Source of the DNA: DASZIT01 sp963770635
GTDB lineage: Bacteria > Actinomycetota > Acidimicrobiia > Acidimicrobiales > RAAP-2
NCBI GenBank assembly: GCA_963770635.1
Contig: CAVYQI010000002.1
Span: forward strand, 210,515-274,514
Length of the DNA stretch: 64,000 nucleotides
Direction: 5' to 3'
Below the pieces are notes generated by a model, which saw nothing but the letters and a program-made list of their open reading frames with translations, ran no database searches and was not told the origin of the DNA. The position numbers and the translations under genes were made by a program. Below are positions 9,130 through 18,399 of the stretch, one piece after another. Within the stretch, counting starts at the first letter, position 1. Every line of letters starts with the position of its first letter.

Positions 9130-10028
9130 CCGCCGAGGTCGATCGCCAACTCGACGAACCGACGGGCCGCCGGGGCCAACGGGCCGGCCAGATGGATGAG
9201 CACGATCGACCGGGTGACCGGAGGATCGGGACGGACCACGGTGGCGCCGTGGAGCTCAGCCACCTGGGCGGTGGCTTCCGGCACCAGCGCGGCGCCGGCT
9301 CCGGCCAGTACCAGGGGCACGATGGCGTCGCGCTGGGCGGTCACAACCGCCACCCGCGGCCCCGATCCCGGCTCGCCACCCAGACCCTCATCGAGGAGTC
9401 GACGGGTGGAGGTCCCCGGCGGGGCGGCCACGAACGGGAGGTCGATCAACGTGGCCAAGTCCACCCGGGTCTTCCCTCCGGCCGAGGTTTGGAGCGACGG
9501 TGGTGCCATTCCCGGCGGCAACACCAGCACCAGTGCCTGTTCACCGAGGGGGTGGGCCACCAGGCCCTCGGGCAACTGATCGGAGTCGGTGAGTCCGAGC
9601 TCTCGCCGGCCGTCCCGGACCATGGCCACCACCCCGGCCGAGTCGTCGGGGGCAGCCAGATCGACGGTCACCGCCGGGTGGTCACGCCGGAACCGGCCCA
9701 CGATCACGGCCAGCGGATCGGCGGCCAGGGTGGGGAGGCTGGCGATGGCCAGGCTGCCGGCGTCCAGCCCGGTGACCGCCGCCACCGCGGCCCGGCCGGT
9801 CTCCACGTCCCGCAGGGCTTGCCGGGCCGGCCCGATGAGGGCGGCCCCGGCCGGACTCACCACCACCCGGCGGCCCAAACGGTGGAAGAGGATGGTGCCG
9901 AGCTCGGTCTCCAGCTCCTTGACGGCCAGGGACAGGGCGGGTTGGGACACCGACACGGCCCGGGCGGCGGCGGTGAACCCCTGGTGGTCGGCCACCGCCA
10001 AAAAATGCTTGAGCCGCCGTAGATCCAT
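9126..10028 (-). CDS. LysR-family transcriptional regulator
   Basis: A 300-residue LysR-type regulator. The N-terminal winged helix-turn-helix is clear (MDLRRLKHFLAVADHQGFTA, AARAVSVSQPALSLAVKELE, LGTILFHRLGRRVVVSPAG), followed by a LysR-substrate effector domain from about residue 90. It is divergent from an MFS exporter gene across a 70-bp AT-rich gap and overlaps the downstream DsbA-like gene by 4 bp. The layout suggests control of the exporter and of its own operon, with an unknown effector. Confidence 0.92.
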   Translation of the reverse strand: MDLRRLKHFLAVADHQGFTAAARAVSVSQPALSLAVKELETELGTILFHRLGRRVVVSPAGAALIGPARQALRDVETGRAAVAAVTGLDAGSLAIASLPTLAADPLAVIVGRFRRDHPAVTVDLAAPDDSAGVVAMVRDGRRELGLTDSDQLPEGLVAHPLGEQALVLVLPPGMAPPSLQTSAGGKTRVDLATLIDLPFVAAPPGTSTRRLLDEGLGGEPGSGPRVAVVTAQRDAIVPLVLAGAGAALVPEATAQVAELHGATVVRPDPPVTRSIVLIHLAGPLAPAARRFVELAIDLGG

Positions 10029-10098
10029 TTGTAAATCATATCAAAACAATCAATAATCACTATTCGACTTCTGGAACCGCAGCGTCCACCATGGGAGG
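10029..10098. promoter_or_regulatory. Divergent promoter region between LysR and MFS genes
   Basis: Positions 10029-10068 are strikingly AT-rich against the surrounding GC-rich coding DNA, with repeated AATCA/ATCAA words. This is where LysR binding and both promoters are expected. I could not find a clean T-N11-A dyad by eye. A GGGAGG lies directly before the GTG start of the MFS gene. Confidence 0.5.
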
Positions 10099-11596
10099 GT
10101 GGACACCGACATCGAGCCGAAGCCAACCGGATGGCGGCAGCTGATCGTCGAGCCGCGCCGACCCGCCTCGATCCGGGATCGTCCCGGGGCCTACCGGCTG
10201 GCGGTGGCGGCGGTATGCATCGGCGCCTTCATGGGACAGCTCGACGCCAGCATCGTCACCCAGGCGTTCCCCACCCTCGAGCGGTCGTTCGGGGTCGGGG
10301 TGGGCCCGGTCACCTGGGTCGGCCTCAGCTACCTGCTGGTGCTGGTGGCCACCGTCGCCGCGGTGGGCCGCTTCGCCGACATGTTCGGACGCAAACTCCT
10401 CTACATCTACGGGTTCCTCATCTTCATCGCCGGTTCGGCCCTCTGCGCGCTGGCGCCGAACCTCTACCTGCTGTGCGGGTGCCGGGTGCTCCAGGCCGTC
10501 GGGGCGGCCATGTTGCAGGCCAACAGCGTGGCCATCATCGCCCTGGCCGTGCCCCGGCACCGCCTCGGCCGCTCCATCGGAATCCAGGGTGCCGCCCAGG
10601 CGCTGGGGTTGGCCTTCGGCCCATCGGTCGGCGGATTGCTGCTGGCGGTGGGCGGGTGGCGGCTGCTGTTCTTGGTCAACGTGCCGGTCGGGGTGGTCGG
10701 GGTGATCGCCGGGCTGTTGTTCATCCCCCGCAGCCGGCACCTGCAGACCCGGGTTGGTTTCGACTGGTCCGGGTTCGCACTGTTCTTTCCGGCGGTGGTG
10801 GCGCTGGTGTCGGTCATCTCGCTGGGGAACCGCCAGGGCTGGACCTCACCCTGGATCCTCGGCCTCATCGGGGTGGCGGCGATCCTCGCCATCGGGTTCG
10901 TGGCCCGGGAACGCCGGTTCCCCGAGCCGATGGTGGACCTCTCGCTGTTCCGGCGGGCCCGCTTCAGCGCCGGGATCGTGAGCGGGATGCTGTCCTTCAT
11001 GGTCCTGTTCGGAGTGCTGGTGATCGTGCCCTTCCTGCTCGAACGCGGCTACGGGTTGGGCTCGGCCCGGTCGGGGATCGAGTTGATGGCCATGCCGCTG
11101 GCCCTGGGCGTCGTCGCCCCGCTGGCTGGTCACCTGGCTGACCGGGTGGGGGTCGGACCCCCGGGGGTGATTGGGATGGTGCTGGTGGTGCTCGGCCTGG
11201 TCGGGCTGGCGGCCTGGGATCCGACCACCCCCGGCTTCGTCGCCCTGCTGGCGTTGATCGGCGTCGGTCTCGGCCTCTTCGTCTCACCCAACAACGCCGG
11301 GATCATGGCGGCCATCCCGGCTCAGCAGTCCGGGCCTCGCCTCCGGGGTCCTCAACATGACCCGGGGGATCGGGACCGCCCTGGGGCTGGCGGTGAGCGG
11401 TGCGGTGTTCGGTTCCTCGGCCGGCAACCTGACGGATACCGCGCAGGTGCGGCACGCCTTTTCGATCGCCGCCCTGGTGTTGGCCGCCAGCGCCGCGCTG
11501 GCCGCTGCCGTCGCCCTCTTCGGCGTCATCGCCGACCCGGCCCCAGCCCGGGAGCGGACCGACCGGACGGACCCGGTCATCCCGCCTCCCTACTGA
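10099..11596 (+). CDS. MFS drug/metabolite exporter (DHA2 type), frameshifted
   Basis: The first ~410 residues (GTG 10099, GGGAGG directly upstream) are a DHA2-like major facilitator: motif D1 LDASIVTQAFPTLE in helix 1, GRFADMFGRKLLYIYG in loop 2-3, and many membrane helices. After AAIPAQQSG the frame loses homology; the conserved continuation ASGVLNMTRGIGTALGLAVSGAVFG appears one frame over and runs to 11596. One extra G in TCCGGG at about 11330 explains this. The joined product is about 498 residues, normal for a 14-helix DHA2 exporter. Likely a sequencing error, otherwise a truncated transporter. Probably regulated by the divergent LysR. Confidence 0.82.
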
Positions 11597-12762
11597 TGGG
11601 CGGCGGCGGACGCGGTGGGCTGGGGATTGGCGGACATCGAGATGAAGTCCCGGGATGAGGGCTCGAAGTACCGATTGGGTGCGCCGTTCATCGAGCTCAG
11701 CAGCTTGGTCCCGTTGGCCGGGGCGGCCGGCTTTCCCGGCGGCGGGGTGAAGAAGAAGTAGTCGACCCAGGCGGTGTTGATGTCCATCTCCATGGCCCGG
11801 ATAGCGCCGGCGTGGAGGAGCACGTTGGCCAGGGTGTAGACGCTGAGACCGGGGCCGCCGGCATAGACCAGCGCCCCGTTGGCCGTCACCCCGACGCCCG
11901 ACCTCCACACCAGCAGTTTGTTGCCCAGGGTGGCGCCCCACTTGCCGGTCGAGTCCGACTGCAGTCCCGGTGACAGGTGACCCTGGTCGATGATCAGATC
12001 CAGGTTCTGGCGAACGCTGTCGACATTCGGCCCCATCGTCGCGTCCCGTCCCCACTTGGCCACCGTGACCTTGCCGGTGTCGTAGATGACCAGCGAGGCG
12101 GCCCCCGGGCGCATGGTATAGATGAGCCGGCCCTCACTGTAGTAGCCACCGTCGGAATCCTGCATGCGAAATCCGGAGTTGAACTGGGCGACCAGTTGGC
12201 TGGCCTCATCGGCCGTGGGTGGGGCCATGTCCTTGAACCCGGTGGCACCCGGCACGTCGGTGCCGGAGAACAGGGTGGCCTTCAACAGCTTGGTGTCCAT
12301 CCACGCCACCCCGGTGAGCAGGCTGGTATGCACCGGGTCGGGCCGGAGATAGGTGGAGTACACCGCCGGCACCCCGCCGACCAGGCGGCCGACCGGAGTC
12401 CACTGACCCTCGCCCTCGAGCGGCCCCGGCACGATCGGGTGCAGCGCGGACGGCACCGGAAGGTGGGCGACGTTGGCATAGTTGGCCGACGAAAATGAGG
12501 TGGCCTTGTGGGTGGCTACCGCCACATTGGCCCGGCCACCCTTTGGTGGCTGATGGTGGGAGTACCACTCGTTCTCAACCCATCGGACGATCCCGCTCCC
12601 GCCGTGGGACCGGACCCACTCGACACTCCTGGCCTGCAGGCCGTCGGTTCCCGGGGCGGTGATGGCACTGAAATACGACCATCCGGCCACGATGAGGAAC
12701 GCCGCGAGGGCGGCGAGAAAGCCAAAGGCGACCTTTCGTTTCACCGTTCGAAAGGGACGCAC
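11590..12762 (-). CDS. Phosphodiester glycosidase-family protein (NAGPA/DUF2233-like), membrane anchored
   Basis: A 390-residue protein with one N-terminal membrane segment (residues ~11-32) and an exported domain. Motifs shared with the window's second copy (15122-16920) are GVAWMDTKLL, LVAQFNSGFRM, GAASLVIYDTGKVTVAKWG, VRQNLDLIIDQG, WRSGVGV-GALVYAGG and MEMDINTAWV. This matches the phosphodiester glycosidase fold of the NAGPA family, which cleaves GlcNAc-phosphodiester or related bonds; bacterial members are exported with poorly known substrates. The start is GTG at 12762. The 3' end overlaps the corrected end of the MFS gene by 7 bp, convergently. Confidence 0.75.
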   Translation of the reverse strand: MRPFRTVKRKVAFGFLAALAAFLIVAGWSYFSAITAPGTDGLQARSVEWVRSHGGSGIVRWVENEWYSHHQPPKGGRANVAVATHKATSFSSANYANVAHLPVPSALHPIVPGPLEGEGQWTPVGRLVGGVPAVYSTYLRPDPVHTSLLTGVAWMDTKLLKATLFSGTDVPGATGFKDMAPPTADEASQLVAQFNSGFRMQDSDGGYYSEGRLIYTMRPGAASLVIYDTGKVTVAKWGRDATMGPNVDSVRQNLDLIIDQGHLSPGLQSDSTGKWGATLGNKLLVWRSGVGVTANGALVYAGGPGLSVYTLANVLLHAGAIRAMEMDINTAWVDYFFFTPPPGKPAAPANGTKLLSSMNGAPNRYFEPSSRDFISMSANPQPTASAAAHQ

Positions 12763-12840
12763 GGGCCGAAATCTAGATCACGATGCGGGGAGTAAGGTGT
12801 CGCCATTCCGACCACCGTTTTCGCCCGGCTCCGGCTGCCG

Positions 12841-13902
12841 TTGCCCTGGCTGATCGGTGCGGTGCTGGCCACCGGGGCGATCACCGCGGCCGCGGTTCTC
12901 ATTACCTCGTCGGGAACCGGATCCTCGAATGCCGGGACTCCGCTCGGGCCGTACGCTGTCGCCGGGCCGTTCGCCGCCGGAGTGACCACCGAGCAGCTCC
13001 CGAGTGGGCCGGTGGACGTGTGGTACCCGGCCGAACCCACCGCCGTCTCCGGTCGGGCCCGGGCGACCTATGACCTCCGTGACTGGCTGCCGGCCGGCCT
13101 CGCCGCCCGGGTGCCGGTCGGGATGGGGTCGTTCACCACCGACGCCTACCGCGATGTCGCCGCCTCGACGCGGGGTCCGTTCCCGCTGGTGCTGTTCGCC
13201 GCCGGGCTCTACTCCTACCGCGACCAGTCGACGTTTCTGACCTCGTGGTTGGCGTCGTGGGGGTTCGTGGTCGCCTCCCCGGAGTTCTCCGCCCACGACG
13301 TGACCGAGTTCTTCTCCGATCTGGGGGCGACGCCGCCCGCCGGCCCCAGCGACTACCAGGTATTGGTCGACACCGAGTCCCTGGTGCTCGGCGACAGTGC
13401 CGGTGGGGTCGGCGTGCTGGGTCACCTGGTGCGACCCGGGACCGTCGGGATCGTGGGTCATTCGCTCGGAGGTCTCGACGCCATCCAATTCGCCGGGCGT
13501 CCGGAGGTCGCCGTCTACGTGGCGCTGGCGGCCGGGTCCTCGCCGCCACCACCCGACCTGCCGGCCAAGCCCTCCTTGTACATGACCGGGTCGGAGGACC
13601 GCGACGTGATGCCGGCTTGGGTCAAGGCGACCTACGATGCCGCCCCTCCGCCCAAGAAGTTCGTCTCGCTTTCGACCGCCGGCCATCTCGCCTTCACCGA
13701 CCTGTGCCTGATCAACCGCGGCCACGGTGGGGTCGGAGCCATCGGCGCCGCGCTCAACATCAGCCTGCCGGTCGGGGCGCCGTTCGTCGGCCGGGCCGTC
13801 GACGGCTGCGGACCGGGCAACCTCCCGGTGTCGGACGGATTTGCCATCATCCGGCAGGACGTGACCGCCGAGCTCAAGACGTTCCTGTCCGGACGGTCCT
13901 GA
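12841..13902 (+). CDS. Exported alpha/beta hydrolase (lipase/acetylhydrolase-like)
   Basis: A 353-residue protein starting with a hydrophobic segment (LIGAVLATGAITAAAVLI), so exported or membrane-tethered. The nucleophile elbow GHSLGG gives the catalytic Ser; a late His is expected in TAGHLAFTDL. The fold resembles platelet-activating-factor acetylhydrolase/dienelactone hydrolase relatives (PLVLFAAGLYSYRDQSTFLTSWLASWGFVVASPEF). The start is uncertain: TTG 12841 is in frame, while an upstream ATT at 12805 sits 12 nt after a good GGGGAG. It is divergent from the phosphodiester glycosidase gene with a 78-bp gap. Substrate unknown. Confidence 0.8.
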   Translation: MPWLIGAVLATGAITAAAVLITSSGTGSSNAGTPLGPYAVAGPFAAGVTTEQLPSGPVDVWYPAEPTAVSGRARATYDLRDWLPAGLAARVPVGMGSFTTDAYRDVAASTRGPFPLVLFAAGLYSYRDQSTFLTSWLASWGFVVASPEFSAHDVTEFFSDLGATPPAGPSDYQVLVDTESLVLGDSAGGVGVLGHLVRPGTVGIVGHSLGGLDAIQFAGRPEVAVYVALAAGSSPPPPDLPAKPSLYMTGSEDRDVMPAWVKATYDAAPPPKKFVSLSTAGHLAFTDLCLINRGHGGVGAIGAALNISLPVGAPFVGRAVDGCGPGNLPVSDGFAIIRQDVTAELKTFLSGRS

Positions 13903-13980
13903 AGGAGGGAGGCACGATGCGGTGAGGGCATTTGTCCAGCGCCCGTCCGCCGATCACGGCTCGTGGCACACTGAGAGCCG

Positions 13981-15108
13981 ATGAGTGCCTCCGGTAGGTT
14001 CCTGATCGCCAGTTGGGACGGTGGTGGCAACACCCCGCCGGCTTTCAATCTCGGTGCACGGCTGGTCCGTCGGGGCCACCGGGTCCGGCTCCTGGGCTGG
14101 ACCTCCATGGCGGCGCGGGCTGCCGCGGCGGGCATGGAGTTCGCCCCCTATGCGTCGGTGCCGCCGTTCGAGTCCGACGTCGATCTCGACGACCATTGGG
14201 ACAGACTCACAGCTGCATTGCATGGGCGCGGCACGATGGATGACGTCCTCGGCGAGGCGAACGACTTCGGCCCCGACGTGGTGGTGGTGGACTGCATGCT
14301 CGGGGCCGGATTCGATGCGGCGGGCATCCTCGGTTTGCCGACGGCCGTCCTGGTCCATGTGCTGTACGGCCCCTTCCGGTACGAGTGGGGAGGGCTGGCG
14401 ATGGGGATGGACGTGGCTTCCGCCCTCGACCGGGCGGGCGCGGTCCTGGCCCTGACCCCTCCCGGGCTGGATGCGCCGTGCACGTTGCCGCCGAACACCA
14501 CGTACATCGGCCCTATCTCCGCGCCGCCTCCCCGGGAGCCACTGACGCCGCGCATCGCCGAGATGTTGGCGGAGCCGGGCGACCCCTGGGTACTCCTCAG
14601 TCTGAGCACGACAGTCCAGGGGCAAGCCAAGGCGATTCCACCCGTCCTCGACGCCTTGGCCGCCATGCCGGTGCGGGTGCTCCTGACCCTGGCCGACGTC
14701 CTCCCGACGGATACGTTCGAACTACCGGCGAATGTTCGGGTGGAGGGCTACGTTCCCCACGACCTGGTCTTGGGATCCATGGTCGCGGTCGTCTCCCACG
14801 GTGGCCTGAGTACCATCACCAATGCTCTCGCCGCGGGTGTGCCGATCCTGTGCATCCCCCAAGGTCGCGAGCAACCCATCAATGCGGCGCGGGTGGAGGC
14901 CTGCGGGGTGGGGAGGATGCTTCCAGCCGAGTCGCCGCCAGCGGCGATCGCCCAGGCCCTGCAGGGGTTGCTGGACGACGGCGACGCTCGGATGGCGGCC
15001 CGCCGGTTCGCCGAGGTGACGGCCGACCTTGGTGGCGGCGAGCTCGCCACCAAGCAAGTCGTTCGGCTGTGGCGCGATCCGACCGTCGTGTCCCGGGCCG
15101 AGGGGTGA
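13981..15108 (+). CDS. GT1-type glycosyltransferase (UDP-glycosyltransferase/MGT family)
   Basis: A 375-residue GT-B protein. The N-terminal acceptor domain begins RFLIASWDGGGNTPPAFNLGARLVRRGHRV; the C-terminal donor-binding region has the family signature VVSHGGLSTITNALAAGVPILCIPQGREQPINAARVEACGVG. These enzymes pass a sugar from a nucleotide donor to small molecules or lipids in the cytoplasm. ATG 13981 follows a 78-bp gap after the hydrolase. It is convergent with the repeat-containing phosphodiester glycosidase. Being among secreted glycan-active proteins suggests, without proof, a role in a surface glycolipid. Confidence 0.88.
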   Translation: MSASGRFLIASWDGGGNTPPAFNLGARLVRRGHRVRLLGWTSMAARAAAAGMEFAPYASVPPFESDVDLDDHWDRLTAALHGRGTMDDVLGEANDFGPDVVVVDCMLGAGFDAAGILGLPTAVLVHVLYGPFRYEWGGLAMGMDVASALDRAGAVLALTPPGLDAPCTLPPNTTYIGPISAPPPREPLTPRIAEMLAEPGDPWVLLSLSTTVQGQAKAIPPVLDALAAMPVRVLLTLADVLPTDTFELPANVRVEGYVPHDLVLGSMVAVVSHGGLSTITNALAAGVPILCIPQGREQPINAARVEACGVGRMLPAESPPAAIAQALQGLLDDGDARMAARRFAEVTADLGGGELATKQVVRLWRDPTVVSRAEG

Positions 15109-15121
15109 GCGACAACCGTCC

Positions 15122-16920
15122 TCAGCTGGACACTAACGCCAGGAAATCGCGCTCCGAATAGCTGATGAAGCGGTCCGGCCCGTAGTACATGCCGCCGATC
15201 AGATTCCCGCCGGTGAGCACGTTCGGGTCGGACTGTCCGGGCGCCGTGGCGTAGGTGGAAAAGGTGACCCACTGCGGGTTGATGTCGAGTTCCATGCCTT
15301 CGACCGCCCCGGTCACCAGCAGGAGATGGGCGAGGTCGCCGGGAAGCAGGTCCGGGCCGCCGACGTAGATGAGGTTGCCGAAGCGGTCAGTGCCGATTCC
15401 CGAGCGCCAGTTGTTCCCGACCCCGCCAAGCACCGCACCCCAGGCTCCGACCGACAAGTCGGCGGCGGGACGACCGCCGTCGACCAGCATGCCCTGGTTC
15501 TGGCGCACTGAGAACACCGACGGGGACATCCCGACCTCCGACCCCCAGGCGCCGATCTGCACCTTCCCGTTGTTGTAGATCACCAGGGAGGCCACCCCGT
15601 TGCGGAGCGGGAGGGGCGTCTGGCCCTGCGAATACCAACCACCGACGGTATCGGCCATCAGAAAGCCGGAGTTGAAGGCGGCCAGCAGCCGTGACCGGTC
15701 GCCGGGCGCCACCTGGCCGGAATAGGTGTAGTTCCCGGGGGGCTGGGAAGGCGGTCCGGCGTACAGCCGCAGGTCGGCGCGGCTCATGTCCATCCAGGCG
15801 ATCCCCGCCGGCGCTCCGCCGGGGTAGGGCCGGAGGGTGGTGGTGTAGAGGGCGGGGGTCGGGCCCACGTTCCGGATGGCCGGCACCCACTGCCCCTCGC
15901 CGGGCGGGCCTCCGGGGCCCGGCACCGGTAGGTCGTTGGGGACGACGGTGCCCTGGCACCCCCGGGTCGACCCACCCCGGAGATGGCCGCCACCGACGCC
16001 ACGTGCGGGGACCCGGCCAGCGAGCCTTCGAACGTGGCATCCCCGTAGGTGAAGATGCCGCCGTCCTGGGCGGCCAGCCAGTAGCCCCGGCCGGTGGAGG
16101 TGGTGGTCATCCCCACCACCGGCTTGACCAGGGGGATGCCCCCGGCCGAGCCCAGGAACGGCGCGTCACCGAAGGAGAAGATGCCGCCATCGGTGGCGAC
16201 CATCCAGTAACCCCGGCCGTCGGGGGTGGCGGCCATGCCGACCACCGGCTTGTTGAGGGTCATGGCCCCGGTCGAGCCGTAGAACGCCGCGTCCCCGAAG
16301 GAGAAGATGCCACCGTCGGAGGCGACCAGCCAGTAGCCGCGGCCGTCAGGGGTCGAGGCCATGCCGACGATGGGTTGATTGAGGCTCATACCCCCGGTCG
16401 AGCCGTAGAACGCCGCGTCCCCGAAGGAGAAGACGCCACCGTCGGTGGCCACCAGCCAGTAGCCGCCGCCATCGGGGGTGGCGGCCATCCCGACCACCGG
16501 CTTGACCAGCGACAGGCCTCCGGTCGATCCGTAGAACGACGCACTCCCGAAGGAGAAGATGCCGCCGTCCTGGGCCACCAGCCAGTACCCGAGCCCGTCC
16601 GTCGTCGAGGCCATGCACACCGTCGGCCGGTTGAGGGTCTGGCCGCCCATCGAGCCGTAGAAGCGGGCCGCGCCGTAGGAGAACACCCCACCGTCGTCGC
16701 CCAGCAACCAGTACCCGGGCGAGGTCGGGGTATCCCGGGCGCTGATGTGGGCGGTTGCCGATCCGGCCTGGCTCAGATCGGCGCCGACGACCTGGGCGAC
16801 CGCCGGCAGCGCCTGGCCGCAAACGAAGGCCACGCCCACCAGGGCAACCCCGACCCGGATCGCCCGGCTCCACGACCGGAAGCGTCGTGTCACAGTGCCG
16901 GCGCCGCGTCCGGGTGACAT
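15122..16920 (-). CDS. Secreted repeat protein with C-terminal phosphodiester glycosidase-like domain, frameshifted
   Basis: The start at ATG 16920 gives a signal peptide (RRFRSWSRAIRVGVALVGVAFVCG...LPAVAQ). Six 42-residue repeats (GYWLVA-DGGIFSFGDA-FYGSTGG type) follow at residues ~69-315. A frame change at about 15970 then leads to GCQGTVVPNDLPVPGPGG and a phosphodiester glycosidase-like domain (IAWMDMSRADL, LLAAFNSGFLM, SLVIYNNGKVQIGAWG, MELDINPQWV) ending at 15122. One missing G in a GGTGGG run restores a single frame of about 600 residues. The repeats look like beta-propeller blades and may bind cell-wall or extracellular glycans. The lipoprotein gene just upstream on the same strand is probably co-transcribed. 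Confidence 0.78.
15976..16716 (-). repeat. Array of six ~126-bp repeats encoding 42-residue modules
   Basis: Five complete and one shorter copy in tandem, with conserved GYWLVA, DGGIFSFG, A-FYGS and PVVGMA-TPDG positions. Middle copies are most alike at the DNA level. About six blades is a plausible number for a closed propeller, but the structure is inferred. The frameshift lies right at the end of the array. Confidence 0.85.
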
Positions 16921-16943
16921 CGACTTAGGGGGTTGGCCGTCGC

Positions 16944-17225
16944 TCAACACGGCGGTGCGCAGGTGGGATTCGGCGATGGCACGTAGTAGGTCGACGGCGG
17001 GGAGTAGTACGTGGTGGTGGTCGTGGGGGGGACCGTGGTGGTGGTCGGGGGCACCGTCGTGGTGGTCGTTGTGGTGGTGGTCGTCGTGGTGGTGCTGGTC
17101 GGGGGCACCGATTTCGCCGGCGAACTCGAGCATCCGGCGAGCAGGACGGCGAGCGCCACGGTGGCGATGACGGCGGGCCGGATGGCGCGGTGAATAGAAG
17201 CTGACGAGAGAACCCCCACGTTCAT
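16944..17225 (-). CDS. Small Thr-rich lipoprotein
   Basis: A 93-residue protein from ATG 17225 (three codons inside the longest frame). It has a basic N-terminus, a hydrophobic stretch (AVIATVALAVLLAGC) with a lipobox and lipidation Cys at residue 32, then a Thr/Pro spacer and a Tyr/Pro/Cys tail (YYSPPSTYYVPSPNPTCAPPC). This is the layout of a surface lipoprotein stalk with no catalytic domain. It ends 23 bp before the start of the repeat-containing secreted protein on the same strand, so they probably form an operon. Confidence 0.65.
   Translation of the reverse strand: MNVGVLSSASIHRAIRPAVIATVALAVLLAGCSSSPAKSVPPTSTTTTTTTTTTTTTVPPTTTTVPPTTTTTYYSPPSTYYVPSPNPTCAPPC
16985..17104. repeat. (GGT/ACC)-rich tract encoding the lipoprotein stalk
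   Basis: A second trinucleotide-rich tract, read as Thr and Pro codons on the minus strand. It is independent of the similar tract at 7824-7912 and equally prone to slippage. Confidence 0.6.
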
Positions 17226-17312
17226 GCCCCGCACCCTAACCGAGCCGTGAAGGGCGTTCAGGTTACCGCTGAGTGATCGGAAGGTGCCGCTTCAGTGACC
17301 AGAATGTGCTGC

Positions 17313-18293
17313 TCAGAAGTGGCCGAGGACCGGGTGGGGCACGTAGGGCTCCTCCAGCCGAGCCACCTCGTCGGCGGTGAGGACCAGCTGCTCCGCGGCC
17401 AGGGCATCGGCTAGATGCGACTCCTTGGTGGCGCCGACGATCGGGGCGGTGACCCCGGGTCGTTGCAACAGCCAGGCCAATGCCACCTGCGCCGGGGGGA
17501 CCTGGCGGGCGGCGGCCACTTCCGCCACCCGGTCGACGACATCGAAATCGGTGGGTTGGTCGTACAGGTAGTCGGTGAACGGGTCGGTTGACGATCGGGT
17601 GGTGGTTCGCTCGCCCCCCCGGGTGCGATTGCCGGCCAGCACCCCGCGGGCCAGGGGGCTCCAGGGGATGACGCCCACGCCCTGGTCGATGCACTGGGGG
17701 ATCATCTCGCGCTCCTCCTCGCGGTAGATCAGGTTGTAGTGCGGCTGCATCGACACGAACCGGGTCCAGTGGTTCTCATCCGCCACGCGCTGGGCCTTGG
17801 CGAACTGCCAGGCGAACATGCTGGAGGCACCGACGTACCGGGCCTTGCCCGACCGCACCACATCGTGCAGCGCCTCCATCGTCTCCTCGATCGGGGTGTG
17901 GTGGTCCCAGCGGTGGATCTGGTAGAGGTCCACGTAGTCCATTTCCAGACGCTGGAGCGAAGCGTCGATGGCCGAGAGGATGTGCTTTCGGGACAGTCCC
18001 TTGCCGTTCTCGCCCGGTCTCATCGGCATGTACACCTTGGTGGCCACCACCACGTCCTCGCGCTCGAAGAACTTTCGCAGCAGCCGGCCGGTGGCGACCT
18101 CGCTGGCACCCGCCGAATAGGTGTCGGCAGTGTCGTAGAACGTGATCCCACCCTCCACCGCGAGCTTCACGATCGGCTCGGCGGCGTCCTCCGCGAGCAC
18201 CCAGGGGCGCTCGCTGTCGTTGCCGAAACTCATCATGCCGAGGCAGACGCGGGACACCCGCAGGCCGGTGGCTCCGAGATTGACGTATTCCAT
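17313..18293 (-). CDS. Aldo/keto reductase
   Basis: A 326-residue NADPH-dependent AKR. Visible family features: MEYVNLGATGLRVSRVCLGMMSFG, the DTADTYSAGASE motif with catalytic Asp and Tyr, ATKVYMPM with Lys, YQIHRWD, the GVIPWSPLARGVLAG strand and the NADP-binding end PIVGATKESHL. These enzymes reduce aldehydes and ketones, or work in reverse on polyols. ATG 18293 was chosen because MEYVNLG is the usual start; another ATG lies two codons upstream. It is divergent from a SnoaL-like gene. Substrate not determinable. Confidence 0.92.
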   Translation of the reverse strand: MEYVNLGATGLRVSRVCLGMMSFGNDSERPWVLAEDAAEPIVKLAVEGGITFYDTADTYSAGASEVATGRLLRKFFEREDVVVATKVYMPMRPGENGKGLSRKHILSAIDASLQRLEMDYVDLYQIHRWDHHTPIEETMEALHDVVRSGKARYVGASSMFAWQFAKAQRVADENHWTRFVSMQPHYNLIYREEEREMIPQCIDQGVGVIPWSPLARGVLAGNRTRGGERTTTRSSTDPFTDYLYDQPTDFDVVDRVAEVAAARQVPPAQVALAWLLQRPGVTAPIVGATKESHLADALAAEQLVLTADEVARLEEPYVPHPVLGHF

Positions 18294-18399
18294 GTGCACC
18301 TCGTGTCGAACTCAGGCGGATCTCGCCCTCGATGGGGTCTCACCCAACCTATCCGCCCCACCCGAGACCGTGTCCGGGTGGCGAAGTAGCGTTCGAGCC

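Noticed and set aside
8359..9579. Plus-strand 406-codon frame opposite the DsbA-like and LysR genes
   Set aside because: Antisense shadow with R/G/P bias; both real genes have clear domains and a 4-bp overlap.
15976..16716. Regularly spaced repeats considered as a CRISPR array
   Set aside because: The 126-bp units are coding repeats without unique spacers and no cas genes are present.
16944..17133. His/Asp-rich N-terminal extension of the repeat protein (HHHDDHHHNDHHD)
   Set aside because: This is the Thr-linker DNA of the upstream lipoprotein read in another frame; the signal peptide begins at 16920.
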